A stretch of 40,027 nt of DNA from an uncultured Methanobacteriaceae archaeon (GTDB taxonomy: Archaea > Methanobacteriota > Methanobacteria > Methanobacteriales > Methanobacteriaceae), in assembly GCA_902782945.1 (NCBI GenBank), contig CACZOU010000076.1, positions 1 to 40,027 of the forward strand. The letters are read 5' to 3'. Positions within the stretch are counted from its first letter, which is position 1; the number at the start of each line of letters is the position of its first letter. A program made the position numbers and the translations under genes. Below the pieces are notes generated by a model. The model did no database searches, was not told the DNA's origin, and saw nothing but the letters and a program-made list of their open reading frames with translations. Below, in pieces: positions 19,111 to 29,426 of this stretch.

Positions 19111-19776
19111 CTAGTCAAGAATACCTTTAAAGAATTTTAATCCGTCTTCTGAACGTAATAGTTTTTCAACAGCTCTTTCTGGATGAGGCATTACTGCAAC
19201 AACATTTCCTTCATTATTACATACACCTGTTATATTATCTAATGAACCATTAGGATTTTCATCTTCAAAAGTTAGAACTATTTGATCATTATCATATAAT
19301 TCTTCAAGGTTATCAGTATAATATCTTCCTTCTTTGTGAGCTATAGGTAGATTTACTAGTTCATCTTTTTTGTATAATTTTGTAAATGGTGTTCTTGTAG
19401 TATTAATTTTGAGTTTTTCATTTTTACATATGAATCTAGCATTTTCATTCTCAATAAAAACTCCAGGAACTAAATCAATTTCACCTAGAATTTGAGCACC
19501 ATTACAAATACCTAAAACTGGTTTATTTTCTTTTGCAAATTCTTTTATAGCTGTAATTATTGGTGTTATACCTGCAATTGATCCAGCTCTAAGGTAATCA
19601 CCATAAGAAAATCCACCAGGTATTATAACTACATCCATGTTTGATAAATCTTTTTTATTCCAATCTATGTAATGTGGCTTAGCACCTACTATATTAACTG
19701 CATATTCTATGTCTCTATCACAGTTAGTTCCAGGAAATCTAATAATACCTAGATTAACATCAGTTACATCTGTCAA
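19111..19776 (-). CDS. purQ: Phosphoribosylformylglycinamidine synthase, glutaminase subunit
   Basis: A 221-residue class I glutamine amidotransferase of PurQ type. Seen are '[13 protein letters not shown]', '[15 protein letters not shown]', the nucleophile in '[11 protein letters not shown]' (C91) and the His-Glu pair in '[13 protein letters not shown]'. It supplies ammonia from glutamine to PurL for FGAM synthesis and works in a complex with PurS and PurL; purL is not in this window. The start is a TTG at 19774-19776, supported by GAGGAAT inside the 3' end of purS. The two genes are separated by only two bases. Confidence 0.94.
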   Translation of the reverse strand: MTDVTDVNLGIIRFPGTNCDRDIEYAVNIVGAKPHYIDWNKKDLSNMDVVIIPGGFSYGDYLRAGSIAGITPIITAIKEFAKENKPVLGICNGAQILGEIDLVPGVFIENENARFICKNEKLKINTTRTPFTKLYKKDELVNLPIAHKEGRYYTDNLEELYDNDQIVLTFEDENPNGSLDNITGVCNNEGNVVAVMPHPERAVEKLLRSEDGLKFFKGILD

Positions 19777-19778
19777 TA

Positions 19779-20027
19779 TTATTCCTCACTAATTGTTATT
19801 TCATAATCATGAATCACAGGATTACATAATAATTTTTGACACATTTCATCTACTTCTTTGTATGCTTCATCTTCATTGGTTGCATCAATTGTGAACTTAA
19901 TTATGTCTATAGTTTGTGTATTACTTACTTCATAATTTAGTAATGCTAATGCTTTTTCAATAGTAGATGCTTCTGGGTTTAACATACCTTTCTTTAAACT
20001 TATTTTAACTTCCACATCAAAATTCAT
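19779..20027 (-). CDS. purS: Phosphoribosylformylglycinamidine synthase subunit PurS
   Basis: An 82-residue protein that fits PurS: '[26 protein letters not shown]', then an alternating pattern to '[15 protein letters not shown]', which is the typical end of the family. PurS bridges PurQ and the small form of PurL in the FGAM synthase complex. The ATG is at 20025-20027 with AGGAAG upstream. It sits between purC and purQ on the same strand, an arrangement common in archaea and Gram-positives. The 40-base gap before it contains a 10-base palindrome (ACTAATTAGT, 20044-20053) followed on the plus strand by a T run. Confidence 0.92.
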   Translation of the reverse strand: MNFDVEVKISLKKGMLNPEASTIEKALALLNYEVSNTQTIDIIKFTIDATNEDEAYKEVDEMCQKLLCNPVIHDYEITISEE

Positions 20028-20067
20028 AATAAAATACTTCCTGACTAATTAGTTTTTTTAATTATTC

Positions 20068-20820
20068 TTAAATCTTTTCTACATTCCATTTATCTTTTTC
20101 TTCATCAGTTAACACTAAATTAACTACTTTATGGTATGCGTCAACAACACCTTCTTCTCCTTTTCTGAAGATATCTTTGTCAAAATTATCTAATGTTTCT
20201 GCATCCCATAATCTTGTTGTATCTGGGCTTATTTCATCACCTAATACTAGTTTTCCATCTTTGTCAAATCCAAATTCTATTTTAAAGTCAACTAATATTA
20301 ATCCTTTATCTATTAAGAATTTAGATAATACTTTATTTATTACATGGGTAATTTCTCGTATTTTATCTAATTGTTCTTGTGTAGCTATTTCTAATGCGGT
20401 TATGATACTATCATTTAACATTGGATCATGATAAACATCATTTTTGTAGTCAAATTGCATTACTGGAGGTTCTAATTTTTGGTTTTTGTGAAATGGATAT
20501 TTCCTAAGAAGACTTCCGGTAGCGATATTACGACAAATAACCTCTAATGGTATCATGTCAAGAGATTTTGAAAGCATTTGGTCAGGTTCTACTAATTTAA
20601 TATATTGAGTAGCTACACCATGCTCTTCTAATACTTCAAATAGTTTTGCAGAAATTAAAGCATTATATGCTCCTTTTTTACTTAAAGTATCTTTTCTACC
20701 ACCATCGAGTGCAGTAATATCATCTCTGAATTTAATGATTACTTTATCATCTTCGCCATCTACTTTATATACATCTTTTGCCTTTCCTGTGTATAGTAAT
20801 TCTTTTTTTATTTCAGTCAT
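20068..20820 (-). CDS. purC: SAICAR synthetase
   Basis: A protein of 250 residues from the ATG at 20818-20820. SAICAR synthetase motifs are '[13 protein letters not shown]', '[13 protein letters not shown]', '[20 protein letters not shown]', '[11 protein letters not shown]' and '[14 protein letters not shown]'. It joins CAIR and aspartate with ATP in purine synthesis. An in-frame GTG at 20830-20832 would add four residues, but that codon lies in the weak ribosome-binding region (GTGGAAT) that fits the ATG. It leads the purC-purS-purQ unit. The region upstream has overlapping inverted repeats near the predicted transcript start. Confidence 0.95.
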   Translation of the reverse strand: MTEIKKELLYTGKAKDVYKVDGEDDKVIIKFRDDITALDGGRKDTLSKKGAYNALISAKLFEVLEEHGVATQYIKLVEPDQMLSKSLDMIPLEVICRNIATGSLLRKYPFHKNQKLEPPVMQFDYKNDVYHDPMLNDSIITALEIATQEQLDKIREITHVINKVLSKFLIDKGLILVDFKIEFGFDKDGKLVLGDEISPDTTRLWDAETLDNFDKDIFRKGEEGVVDAYHKVVNLVLTDEEKDKWNVEKI

Positions 20821-20848
20821 TTTTAATTCCACAATATTTTTTAAAATA

Positions 20849-20888
20849 GTCTAATAATCGTAAACAATTAGACCTGTTATTCTAATTG
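20849..20888. promoter_or_regulatory. Overlapping inverted repeats at the purC promoter / glmS intergenic region
   Basis: Helix A is a perfect 8-base inverted repeat, CAATTAGA (20865-20872) and TCTAATTG (20881-20888), with an 8-base spacer. Helix B is a 7-base repeat, GTCTAAT (20849-20855) and ATTAGAC (20867-20873), sharing the middle arm with A. A TATA-like element for purC at about 20890-20900 puts its transcript start near 20870. A therefore overlaps the start site, like an operator, while B would lie in the first bases of the mRNA. The regulator is unknown. Confidence 0.45.
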
Positions 20889-20962
20889 ATATTATAATAT
20901 ATGTCAATGATAAGTATTATAATATATGAATTAAATAGTTTAATACATAAAGATAGAAAATA

Positions 20963-20972
20963 ATATATAAAT
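20963..20972 (+). promoter_or_regulatory. TATA box of glmS
   Basis: ATATATAAAT in a T/A-rich context lies about 43 bases upstream of the glmS ATG. It predicts a transcript start near 20993, leaving a leader of about 18 bases that contains AGGAG at 20998-21002. Inferred from spacing only. Confidence 0.4.
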
Positions 20973-21010
20973 AATTTAGATTAACTTTAAGCTAATCAGG
21001 AGATTATAAT

Positions 21011-22783
21011 ATGTGTGGAATAGTAGGATGTGTATTAAATAAAAAAGCTGCTCCAACAATAATTGACTCAATAAAGAAATTGGAATATAGAGGCTATGAT
21101 TCCGTAGGAATCGCAACAGTAACCGATAAAATAAACGTGAAAAAAGGTAGCGGAAAAATAGATGAAGTTGACTCAAAAATAAATCTTAAAGACATAGATG
21201 GAAACATAGGAATTGCTCATGTAAGATGGGCAACACATGGTAATCCCACAACAGAAAATGCACATCCACATTGTGATTGTAAAAATAAAATAAGTGTAGT
21301 ACACAATGGTATAATAGAAAACTATAAAGAATTATATCAAGAACTTAAAAACGAGGGACATGTATTTAAATCAGAGACTGATACGGAGGTAATACCTCAT
21401 TTAATAGAAAAATACATGGATGAAGGACAAGATTTGTTAACTGCAACACAATCAACAGTTAAACGTCTAATTGGTTCATATGCACTAGCAATAATATCTT
21501 CAGATGAACCTGATAAAATTATAGGAGCTAGAAATGAAAGTCCTCTAATAGCAGGAATATCTGAAAATGGTAACTACTTAGCTTCTGACGTACCAGCAAT
21601 ACTAAGTGAAACAAACCAAATAATCTACTTAGAAGACAAAGAAATTATACAAGTAGACAAAAATGGCATTAAAATCATGGATTTAGACCTAAATCCAATA
21701 GAAAAAGAAGTAACAACAATAACATGGGATCCTGAAATGGCTGAAAAAGGTGGATTTGACCATTTCATGATTAAAGAAATCTACGAAGAACCACAAATAA
21801 TAAAAGACACATTATCCGAAGAAAATAAAATTAAAGAAATTGTGAAGAGATTCAAAAACTTTAACAGAATATGCTTCGTAGCATGTGGAACCTCATATCA
21901 TGCATCATTAATCGGAGAATATCTCATAGAATCAAAGATAGGTATACCAACAGAAGTAATATTAGCATCTGAATTTGAATACTTCAAGAAAACTCTTGAT
22001 GACCACACACTAGTAATTTTCGTAACACAATCAGGAGAAACAGCAGACACTATAAAAGCACTTAAAATAGCAAAGAAAAAATCTGAAACATTAGCAATTG
22101 TTAATGTAGTGGGTAGTTCAATAACAAGAGAGGCAGACCATGTTATATACACAAGAGCAGGACCTGAAATAGGTGTAGCAGCTACAAAGACATACATTAG
22201 TCAATTAATATGTATATACTTATTAGTTGCATACTTAGATGAAAACCAGGAATTACTCGATAAGCTACATTCATTATCAGGTTTAACAGAAGAGTTACTA
22301 ACAAAGGAAAAACAAATACAAACGATAGCTAAAAAATATAGTAAAGCAAAAGATTTCTTCTACATTGGAAGAGGATTTAATTATCCTACTGCATTAGAAG
22401 GAGCTTTAAAACTTAAAGAAATAACCTATATCCATGGTGAAGGTTATCCTGCAGGTGAATTAAAACATGGTCCATTAGCATTAATTGATGATAATATTCC
22501 AGTTGTAGGAATACTACCACCAGGTCCAAGTTATAATAAAACATATAATAACTTGCAAGAAATAAGAGCTCGTGGAGCAGATGTTATTATCCTTGGTGCA
22601 AATAATGATACTCAAATAAGTGATTTTGAAGATAAACTCTTATTTAATCCAATAATTGATGAAGAGTTAGCACCATTACTGTATATAATTGATTTACAAT
22701 TACTAGCATATTATATAAGTATAGAAAAGAATATAGATCCTGATAAACCAAAAAATTTAGCTAAATCAGTGACAGTTGAATAA
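21011..22783 (+). CDS. glmS: Glutamine--fructose-6-phosphate aminotransferase
   Basis: A 590-residue GlmS. The N-terminal glutaminase domain starts 'MCGIVGCV' with the nucleophile Cys2, and has '[11 protein letters not shown]', '[10 protein letters not shown]' and 'VHNGIIENY'. Two SIS sugar isomerase domains follow: '[19 protein letters not shown]', '[13 protein letters not shown]', then '[20 protein letters not shown]' and '[18 protein letters not shown]'. The C-terminal '[11 protein letters not shown]' is conserved. It makes glucosamine-6-phosphate, the entry to UDP-GlcNAc and its derivatives for pseudomurein and glycans. The ATG has AGGAGAT upstream. A small exported protein follows 33 bases on. 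Confidence 0.96.
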   Translation: MCGIVGCVLNKKAAPTIIDSIKKLEYRGYDSVGIATVTDKINVKKGSGKIDEVDSKINLKDIDGNIGIAHVRWATHGNPTTENAHPHCDCKNKISVVHNGIIENYKELYQELKNEGHVFKSETDTEVIPHLIEKYMDEGQDLLTATQSTVKRLIGSYALAIISSDEPDKIIGARNESPLIAGISENGNYLASDVPAILSETNQIIYLEDKEIIQVDKNGIKIMDLDLNPIEKEVTTITWDPEMAEKGGFDHFMIKEIYEEPQIIKDTLSEENKIKEIVKRFKNFNRICFVACGTSYHASLIGEYLIESKIGIPTEVILASEFEYFKKTLDDHTLVIFVTQSGETADTIKALKIAKKKSETLAIVNVVGSSITREADHVIYTRAGPEIGVAATKTYISQLICIYLLVAYLDENQELLDKLHSLSGLTEELLTKEKQIQTIAKKYSKAKDFFYIGRGFNYPTALEGALKLKEITYIHGEGYPAGELKHGPLALIDDNIPVVGILPPGPSYNKTYNNLQEIRARGADVIILGANNDTQISDFEDKLLFNPIIDEELAPLLYIIDLQLLAYYISIEKNIDPDKPKNLAKSVTVE

Positions 22784-22816
22784 AAAATAGATAATATAAA
22801 TAATATAGGTGATATT

Positions 22817-23266
22817 ATGAATGATAGTACTAAAGGTGGATTCATTGTAGTATTATTAATTGCCATAATAGCATTTGGTTCTGGAGCAGTATTCGGAATG
22901 AATAATATTGGTGAAGATATGTGCAAACAGATATTACCAACTTCTATTAGTACATCACCTGACAATATAAACACTATAAATGAAGATTCATTTACTGTAC
23001 AAAATATATCTTTACAGAAAGATGATAGTAATTATACTAATACCGTAGACCCTGTTAACACTACAGACAATATAAATAATACAAATAACATTACTAACAA
23101 TACCAACACAGCTAATAATAAGACTACAAATACAACAAATAATACAACAGTTGCAAATAACACAGCCAATACCGACAATAACACTGTATCCGAGGAACTT
23201 GATTATAATACAAAAAACATGGAAACATTAGAAGGTATTACAAATAACTTTATTCAAGAATTATAA
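22817..23266 (+). CDS. Small membrane-anchored Asn/Thr-rich surface protein, unknown function
   Basis: A 149-residue protein with one hydrophobic segment at about residues 8-29 ('GGFIVVLLIAIIAFGSGAVF') that can be a signal or anchor. The exported remainder is a low-complexity stretch rich in Asn and Thr, with more than ten NxT/S sequons ('NTTNNTTVANNT'), and a short acidic C-terminal segment. The most likely picture is a heavily N-glycosylated wall-spanning tether. No known family is recognised. The ATG is preceded by a perfect AGGTGAT. A run of eight C lies 7 bases after the stop. Confidence 0.7.
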   Translation: MNDSTKGGFIVVLLIAIIAFGSGAVFGMNNIGEDMCKQILPTSISTSPDNINTINEDSFTVQNISLQKDDSNYTNTVDPVNTTDNINNTNNITNNTNTANNKTTNTTNNTTVANNTANTDNNTVSEELDYNTKNMETLEGITNNFIQEL

Positions 23267-23272
23267 TCTTAT

Positions 23273-23302
23273 CCCCCCCCACTTTTATACTTTTTTTCAG
23301 AT
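23273..23302 (+). terminator. C8 tract and T-rich terminator after the Asn/Thr-rich gene
   Basis: After the stop come eight consecutive C (23273-23280), then ACTTTTATACTTTTTTTC. The T run is a plausible archaeal terminator. The C8 homopolymer is unusual in such AT-rich DNA and lies outside the reading frame, so it would not shift the protein. Confidence 0.4.
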
Positions 23303-23372
23303 AATAAATTTTTAGATAAAAATAATTAATTAAGAAAAATATTATAATAAGAAAATTATAGGAAGAATTTGA

Positions 23373-23858
23373 ATGTTTACTACAACAATAACCCCACGTA
23401 TAGGCGATACTGATGGATTAAGACATATAAATAACAATGTAGTACCGATATGGTTCGAAACTGCAAGAAATCCAATATTTAGAATATTTGTACCAAATTT
23501 AGAATTAACATATAAGAAATGGAATTTAATTTTAGCTCATACTGAAACTAATTACATTAAACAAATATATTTTGGATATGACGTTGAAATTAGAACATAT
23601 GTTTCAAGAATAGGTAATAGTTCATTTACAATAATACAAGAAGTATGGCAAAATGGACAGTTAAGATGCAGTGGTCTTGCTACAATGGTACATTTTAACT
23701 TTATAAAACAAAAAAGTGAAAGAATACCTGATGATGTTCGTAAAGAATTAGAAAAACATTTAATAACAGAAAAAGAACTCAAAATAAAAAATGATAAAGA
23801 AATGAAAGAAAATAAAAAACATATAGAAGAATTTGATTATATTGAATCAGATATGTAA
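23373..23858 (+). CDS. Hotdog-fold acyl-CoA thioesterase family protein (4HBT-like)
   Basis: A 161-residue single hotdog domain with a charged C-terminal tail. The family start 'TPRIGDTDGLRHINNNVVPIWFETAR' contains the D-x-D-x-x-x-H-x-N pattern of YbgC/4-hydroxybenzoyl-CoA thioesterases, where the catalytic Asp and helix N-terminus sit. Later 'YIKQIYFGYDVEIRTYV' and 'SGLATMVHFNF' are typical strands. It probably hydrolyses an acyl-CoA or similar thioester; the natural substrate is not known. The ATG has AGGAAGAA upstream. It converges with the amidohydrolase gene, with only 18 pyrimidine-rich bases between the stops. Confidence 0.8.
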   Translation: MFTTTITPRIGDTDGLRHINNNVVPIWFETARNPIFRIFVPNLELTYKKWNLILAHTETNYIKQIYFGYDVEIRTYVSRIGNSSFTIIQEVWQNGQLRCSGLATMVHFNFIKQKSERIPDDVRKELEKHLITEKELKIKNDKEMKENKKHIEEFDYIESDM

Positions 23859-23876
23859 CTCATCTTCTCCTTCTTC

Positions 23877-25019
23877 TTACATTTGATTACCCATAATAAA
23901 ACTAATTATATCATCCGGTGATGATCTATTTACTATAGATAAATAGGGATCCTCTGATTTTTGTTTTATTACTAAAATATCTGAAATATTACCTTCTTGA
24001 ATACTTATATCCTTACCTAATATTTTAAAACCGTTTATTGTAGCCATTTTAAGAATATCATGTGCTGTTATTTTATTTTTATATGATCCACGTACTGCTT
24101 TTAGTGTATATTCCATTTCTCTGAACATGTCTGGCTTATTAAACATGACATTATCAGTTCCTAATGCTACGTCTATCTGTTGTTCTGCATATGCTGATAT
24201 TGGCGGTACTCCTACTGATAACATACCGTTAGACCTAGGACAAGATATAATAAAGGGACTTGATGAAGATAATAAATCTAAATCCTGCATTATAGGATAA
24301 GTTACATGTACTAGATTTGTGTAACCTGCACGTAATGCTCGTTCTACTTCTGTTTGATTTGTTAATTGAACTGATTGTTCCTGTAATTCATAGTATTCTG
24401 CTACATGAACCATTGCTATTTTATCCTCTGCATTACATACTTCAGCTATTTGAAGCATTATCTCAGGGTCAACATCTTGCACACCACTTAATCCTATTCC
24501 ATCACAATGCTGTATTAATTCTCTTGTTATTAATCTTGCTTCTTCTGGTGTTGTGTTTGGGTCATAGTATTTATCACTTCGTCCTAATATACATGCATTT
24601 ATTGGAAGGTCATATATTGCTTTTTTTAGTAATTCAATACCTTTTAATCCACCTTCTCTGAAATCTATAAATGTTGAAGTTCCTGAATATAACATTTCTT
24701 TTGCTGCTTCATGCATTGATTCAATTATCTCTTGATCAGATGCTTGATTTAATTTTTGATGTTTAAGTCCATTTGGTGGTTCAACTAATTCTTTTATAGA
24801 TAAACCATCTCCTACATCCTTTGCTATAGAGTCTCCTATATGAGTATGTGCATTTATAAAGGCAGGTGTAACAATACAGCCTGTAGCATCAATTATTTCA
24901 CCTTCTTCATAATAACGTGATAATTTAATAATACGTCCTTCATCATTTATTACAACATTAGTGTGAACAGGATCTAAGTTAAATCCTGTGAGTACTAAAC
25001 CATTTTTAATAGTCATCAT
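23877..25019 (-). CDS. Amidohydrolase family protein (cytosine-deaminase-like)
   Basis: An amidohydrolase-superfamily protein of about 380 residues. Seen are the metal motif 'FINAHTHIGDS', 'DFREGGLKG', 'MVHVAEYYELQEQ' (metal His), 'LVHVTYP' and 'VALGTDNVMFNKPDMFREME' (catalytic Asp). Such proteins deaminate or hydrolyse purine- or pyrimidine-like rings or guanidine groups; the substrate is not clear. The longest frame starts at 25028, but GAGATGAT there looks like the ribosome site for the ATG at 25017-25019 or the next ATG at 25014-25016, so I use 25019. It lies 3' of carB on the same strand, 86 bases away, and may be cotranscribed. Confidence 0.8.
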   Translation of the reverse strand: MMTIKNGLVLTGFNLDPVHTNVVINDEGRIIKLSRYYEEGEIIDATGCIVTPAFINAHTHIGDSIAKDVGDGLSIKELVEPPNGLKHQKLNQASDQEIIESMHEAAKEMLYSGTSTFIDFREGGLKGIELLKKAIYDLPINACILGRSDKYYDPNTTPEEARLITRELIQHCDGIGLSGVQDVDPEIMLQIAEVCNAEDKIAMVHVAEYYELQEQSVQLTNQTEVERALRAGYTNLVHVTYPIMQDLDLLSSSSPFIISCPRSNGMLSVGVPPISAYAEQQIDVALGTDNVMFNKPDMFREMEYTLKAVRGSYKNKITAHDILKMATINGFKILGKDISIQEGNISDILVIKQKSEDPYLSIVNRSSPDDIISFIMGNQM

Positions 25020-25113
25020 AAAAATCATCTCGAGAAAAATTTGTTAAAAAAAATGAAAATTTAATAAAAAAAATAATAAAAAGAGTATGGATGTTAATTT
25101 AATTCAATTAATG

Positions 25114-28100
25114 TTATAACTCACCATATTCATTAAGTGATTTTACATTAAGGTCTCCAGAACCTGCTTCTTCAATTGCTTTAAGAACTGCATTTGCACC
25201 AGCAATAGTGGTTACGTATGGAATTCCTAACTCAATAGCTAATCTTCTTATAATATATCCATCATCAGCTGATTGTTTACCTGATGGTGTGTTAACTACA
25301 AATGCTACTTCACCATTAAACATTGCATCACGTATATTTGGTGAACCTTGACTAACTTTTCGTATAATGTCAATATCAACATCAGGTGCTGCATTAGCTG
25401 TACCTCTTGTTGCTATTAAATCAAATCCTAATTCTTTTGCTTTTTTAGCTATTGGTGCTATTTTTGGTTTATCTGAATCACGTACACTTAAGAAGAATTT
25501 ACCTTCTGTTGGTAATTTCATATTAGCTGCTAGTTGTGCTTTATAATATGCTAATCCAAAGTTTTTATCAATACCCATACTTTCTCCAGTTGATTTCATT
25601 TCCGGTCCTAACACTGTGTCTGCATCAGGTATTTTTAAGAATGGGAATACTGATTCTTTTACTGATACGTGTTTTATATCAGAATAATTTACTAAATCAA
25701 AGTCAGTTAATTTAGCTCCTAACATTAGTTTGGATGCTATTTTAGCTATTGGTATACCAATAGATTTACTTACAAATGGTACTGTACGACTAGCTCTTGG
25801 ATTTGCTTCAATTATGTATAATTTTGGTTCAGGATCCATTTTTATAGCATATTGTATGTTAATTAAACCAATTACTCCTAGTTTTAATGCTAGTTTTGTA
25901 GTGTAGTCTTCTACTTGTTCAATTATTTTTTCTGGTATTGTTTGTGGTGGAATTACACATGCTGAATCACCTGAGTGTATACCTGCCTCTTCTATGTGTT
26001 CCATTATTCCACATACATATACATTTTCTCCATCTGCTAGTGCATCTACATCTAATTCTATTGAATCTTCTAGGAATTTATCTATAAGTATAGGATGTTC
26101 TTTTGATACTTTTACAGCTTCTTTCATATAATCTTCTAGTTCATCATCATCATATACTATTTCCATTGCACGTCCACCAAGTACGTATGATGGTCTTACT
26201 AGTACAGGGAATCCTATTGAATGAGCTGCTTCTCTTGCATCATCTAATGAGTTTGCTATTCCATAGTCTGCTTGTGGTATTTTCAATTCATTTAAAACTT
26301 CTGTGAATTGTTCCCTATCTTCTACCATATCTATACTTTCGAATGGTGTTCCTATTATATTATATCCTGCTTTACTAATAGCTTCTGCAAGGTTTATTGA
26401 GGTTTGTCCACCAAACTGTACTATTACTCCATCAGGTTGTTCTTGATTTAAAACTGCTAGTACATCCTCTTTTGTTAATGGTTCAAAGTATAGTCTGTCT
26501 GATATATCATAATCAGTACTTACTGTTTCGGGGTTGTTGTTTATAAGTATTGTTTCAACATTTTCATCTTTTAATGCTAATGCTGCATGTACACAACAGT
26601 AATCAAATTCTATACCTTGTCCTATTCTTATTGGCCCTGCACCTAGTACTACTATTTTCTTTTTATCATCTTTTATTATTTCTGGTGCTGAATCATATGT
26701 TCCATAGTAGTATGGTGTTTTAGCTTCAAACTCAGCTGCACATGTATCTACCATCTTATATTCAGGTTGTAGATTAAGTTCAAGTCGTGCATTTGTTACA
26801 CTATCTTCATCTAAACCAATTAATTCACCAATTCTCTTATCACTGAATCCATATTGTTTGATTTCTCTGAATAATTTTGTATTATATAATACACTGCTTC
26901 CCTGCATTTCAATTCTTTCTTCCATGTCAACAATGTTCTTTATTTTATGTATGAAGAATGGACTAATATTTGTAATCTTTGCTAATTCATCTATTGATCT
27001 TCCATCTTTTAATGCTGAATATAATTGGAATATTCTTTGATCAGTAGCATGTTCTAAGTCATAATCTGTATATTCTGTGTACTCAAATGCTTCTTGATCT
27101 ATATCTAATGAACGTATAGCTTTCTGTAATGCTTCCTCGATTGTTCTACCTATTGCCATTACTTCTCCTGTAGACTGCATTTGTACTCCTAATTCTCCAG
27201 TATTACCTTTGAATTTATCAAATGGCCATCTAGGTATTTTTGCTATTACATAGTCTATTGCTGGTTCAAATGAGGCTGGTGTTTCCTTAGTTATGTCATT
27301 ACTTATTTCATCTAAGGTCATACCTAAAGCTATTTTTGAGGATACTTTAGCTATTGAATATCCTGTAGCTTTTGATGCTAATGCACTACTTCTACTTACC
27401 CTAGGATTTACCTCGATAACTTTGTACTCCTTTGTTATAGGATGTACTGCGAATTGTATGTTACATCCACCACATATTCCTAATGCTCTGATAATTTTTA
27501 TTGATGCATCTCTTAATCTTTGATTATCCTCATCAGATAATGTTTGTGTTGGAGCTACAACTATACTTTCACCTGTATGAATACCCATAGGATCAATATT
27601 TTCCATGTTACATACTATGATACATGAATCATTTTTATCTCTCATTACCTCATACTCGAATTCTTCCCATCCAAGTACTGATTCATCAATTAATACTTGG
27701 TTGATAAAACTCATTTCTAATCCATGGTTTACAATTTCTTCGAATTCTTTCTTATTATGAGCTATTCCTCCACCAGTTCCACCAAGTGTAAATGCTGGTC
27801 TTACAATTGCAGGATATCCAATGTCTTCTACTGCTTTATATGCTTCTTCTAATGAATTTACAGCATGACATTTAGGTATAGGTTCATTTAGTTTTTCCAT
27901 GAATTCAGCAAATAAATCACGGTCTTCTACATTATTAATTGTTTCTATTGGTGAACCTAATACACGTACTCCTTCAAGTGCACCCATCTTCTCCAAGTCT
28001 ATTGCAATATTTAAACCAGTTTGTCCACCCATGGTTGGTAAAATTGCGTCAACTTGTTCTTTTTCAATTATTTTTGCTACTACTTCTGCTGTTAGTGGTT

Positions 28101-28299
28101 CTACATATACTCTATCCGCAGAATCAATATCTGTTTGTATTGTAGCTGGATTACTATTTACCAAGACTGTTTCAACGTTTTCTTCTCTTAATGATTTACA
28201 TGCTTGTGATCCAGAATAATCGAATTCTGCAGCTTGTCCTATTTGTATAGGTCCTGATCCAATAATTAATACTTTTTTAATATCTTTATCCTTTGGCAT
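25114..28299 (-). CDS. carB: Carbamoyl-phosphate synthase large subunit
   Basis: A 1061-residue full-length CarB. Two homologous halves each begin with a phosphate-handling motif ('VLIIGSGPIQIGQAAEFDYSG' and 'VVLGAGPIRIGQGIEFDY') and contain ATP-grasp domains ('RPAFTLGGTGGGIA', 'RPSYVLGGRAMEIVYDD', 'VIEVNPRVSRSSALASKATG', 'IIEANPRASRTVPFVSKS'). The C-terminal 130 residues are the MGS-like regulatory domain ('FFLSVRDSDKPK'). It makes carbamoyl phosphate from bicarbonate, ammonia and two ATP for arginine and pyrimidines. It is a single gene here, unlike the split carB of Methanocaldococcus. The ATG has AGGAG upstream and is 44 bases from carA. Confidence 0.97.
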   Translation of the reverse strand: MPKDKDIKKVLIIGSGPIQIGQAAEFDYSGSQACKSLREENVETVLVNSNPATIQTDIDSADRVYVEPLTAEVVAKIIEKEQVDAILPTMGGQTGLNIAIDLEKMGALEGVRVLGSPIETINNVEDRDLFAEFMEKLNEPIPKCHAVNSLEEAYKAVEDIGYPAIVRPAFTLGGTGGGIAHNKKEFEEIVNHGLEMSFINQVLIDESVLGWEEFEYEVMRDKNDSCIIVCNMENIDPMGIHTGESIVVAPTQTLSDEDNQRLRDASIKIIRALGICGGCNIQFAVHPITKEYKVIEVNPRVSRSSALASKATGYSIAKVSSKIALGMTLDEISNDITKETPASFEPAIDYVIAKIPRWPFDKFKGNTGELGVQMQSTGEVMAIGRTIEEALQKAIRSLDIDQEAFEYTEYTDYDLEHATDQRIFQLYSALKDGRSIDELAKITNISPFFIHKIKNIVDMEERIEMQGSSVLYNTKLFREIKQYGFSDKRIGELIGLDEDSVTNARLELNLQPEYKMVDTCAAEFEAKTPYYYGTYDSAPEIIKDDKKKIVVLGAGPIRIGQGIEFDYCCVHAALALKDENVETILINNNPETVSTDYDISDRLYFEPLTKEDVLAVLNQEQPDGVIVQFGGQTSINLAEAISKAGYNIIGTPFESIDMVEDREQFTEVLNELKIPQADYGIANSLDDAREAAHSIGFPVLVRPSYVLGGRAMEIVYDDDELEDYMKEAVKVSKEHPILIDKFLEDSIELDVDALADGENVYVCGIMEHIEEAGIHSGDSACVIPPQTIPEKIIEQVEDYTTKLALKLGVIGLINIQYAIKMDPEPKLYIIEANPRASRTVPFVSKSIGIPIAKIASKLMLGAKLTDFDLVNYSDIKHVSVKESVFPFLKIPDADTVLGPEMKSTGESMGIDKNFGLAYYKAQLAANMKLPTEGKFFLSVRDSDKPKIAPIAKKAKELGFDLIATRGTANAAPDVDIDIIRKVSQGSPNIRDAMFNGEVAFVVNTPSGKQSADDGYIIRRLAIELGIPYVTTIAGANAVLKAIEEAGSGDLNVKSLNEYGEL

Positions 28300-28343
28300 A
28301 TCGACTAACTCCTAAAAAAAATTTATAAAATTTAATAGTCCAC

Positions 28344-29426
28344 CTAGTAATTCTTTATTGTTTCTACAAACTCTTCAAAGAATTGTTTTGAATCATGAGG
28401 TCCCGGTCCAGCTTCTGGATGGTATTGAATACATGATATTGGTAATTCTTTGTGTTTAATTGCTTCAGGTGTTCCATCATTTAAGTTTATTTGAGTTATT
28501 TCTAAATCAGTACCTTTGATTGATTCTTCATCAACTGTGAAGCTATGATTTTGTGATGTCATGTAAACTTGACCAGATTCTAAATCTTTAACTGGCTGAT
28601 TTGATCCTCTATGTCCAAATTTCATCTTATAAATCTTAGCACCATATGTTAGAGCTATGATTTGTTGTCCAAGACAGATACCTGCTACTGGAAGTTTCTG
28701 TGCTACTTCCCTGATAGTGTCCTGTATATTATCTACATTTTCTGGATTTCCAGGTCCACTTGATACGAGTACACCATCCACGTCCAAGTCAAATATTTCC
28801 TGTGCACTTGTTGATGAAGGTACTAATGTTATTCCTACTCCTTGTTTTGCTAGATTTTTTAGAATATTTTTCTTTACACCACAGTCTATTACTGCTACAT
28901 TGTATTCTTGTCTTTCTTTGATTATTTTAGGTTCTTTGACTGTGACCTTATCAACTAACTTCATATCTTCTATACGTGGTTGTTCTTCAACTATTTTCAT
29001 TAATTCTTCATCACTAATATCTATATTAGCTACAGCTGCTTTCATTGAACCACGTTCTCTGATTTTTAGTGTTAATGCTCTTGTATCAATATTACTGATA
29101 CCTGGTACATTAAATTCTTCTAAGAATTCAGATAATGTTTTTTCAGACTTTGGATGAAAAGGATCTTTACATACTTGTCTTACAATATACGCTTCTACTT
29201 TAATATCATCTGATTGATACCAATCAGAGGATACTCCATAATTTCCTTCTAAGGGATAAGTTGACATTAATATTTGTCCCTTGAATGAGGGATCAGTTAA
29301 TGATTCAACATATCCTGTCATTGCAGTTGAAAATACAATTTCTCCGGATTTAACGGTTTCAGCACCAAAACCTTCTCCTTTTAATATTGTACCATCTTCT
29401 AATGCTAATTTTGCAGTTTTTACCAC
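28344..29426 (-). CDS. carA: Carbamoyl-phosphate synthase small subunit
   Basis: A 360-residue CarA. The N-terminal domain has '[13 protein letters not shown]', '[18 protein letters not shown]', 'YPLEGNYGV' and '[12 protein letters not shown]'. The C-terminal glutaminase has 'SSGPGNPEN', the nucleophile in '[12 protein letters not shown]' (C251) and '[13 protein letters not shown]' with the catalytic His. It delivers ammonia from glutamine to CarB. The start is a GTG at 29424-29426. A clear strong Shine-Dalgarno sequence is not seen, and a TATA-like ATTAATATAAAA lies about 40 bases upstream on the minus strand. carA leads the carA-carB unit. Confidence 0.97.
   Translation of the reverse strand: MVKTAKLALEDGTILKGEGFGAETVKSGEIVFSTAMTGYVESLTDPSFKGQILMSTYPLEGNYGVSSDWYQSDDIKVEAYIVRQVCKDPFHPKSEKTLSEFLEEFNVPGISNIDTRALTLKIRERGSMKAAVANIDISDEELMKIVEEQPRIEDMKLVDKVTVKEPKIIKERQEYNVAVIDCGVKKNILKNLAKQGVGITLVPSSTSAQEIFDLDVDGVLVSSGPGNPENVDNIQDTIREVAQKLPVAGICLGQQIIALTYGAKIYKMKFGHRGSNQPVKDLESGQVYMTSQNHSFTVDEESIKGTDLEITQINLNDGTPEAIKHKELPISCIQYHPEAGPGPHDSKQFFEEFVETIKNY

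Noticed and set aside
23273-23280. C8 tract as a phase-variation switch of the Asn/Thr-rich protein
   Set aside because: It lies after the stop codon, so length changes would not alter the reading frame; only an effect on the mRNA end remains possible.
25114-28299. Many long open frames on the plus strand opposite carB, and similar ones opposite pycB, helicase and carA
   Set aside because: They have Ser/Leu-rich or hydrophobic low-complexity translations typical of antisense reading in AT-rich genes, no ribosome sites, and the opposite strand carries unmistakable conserved proteins.
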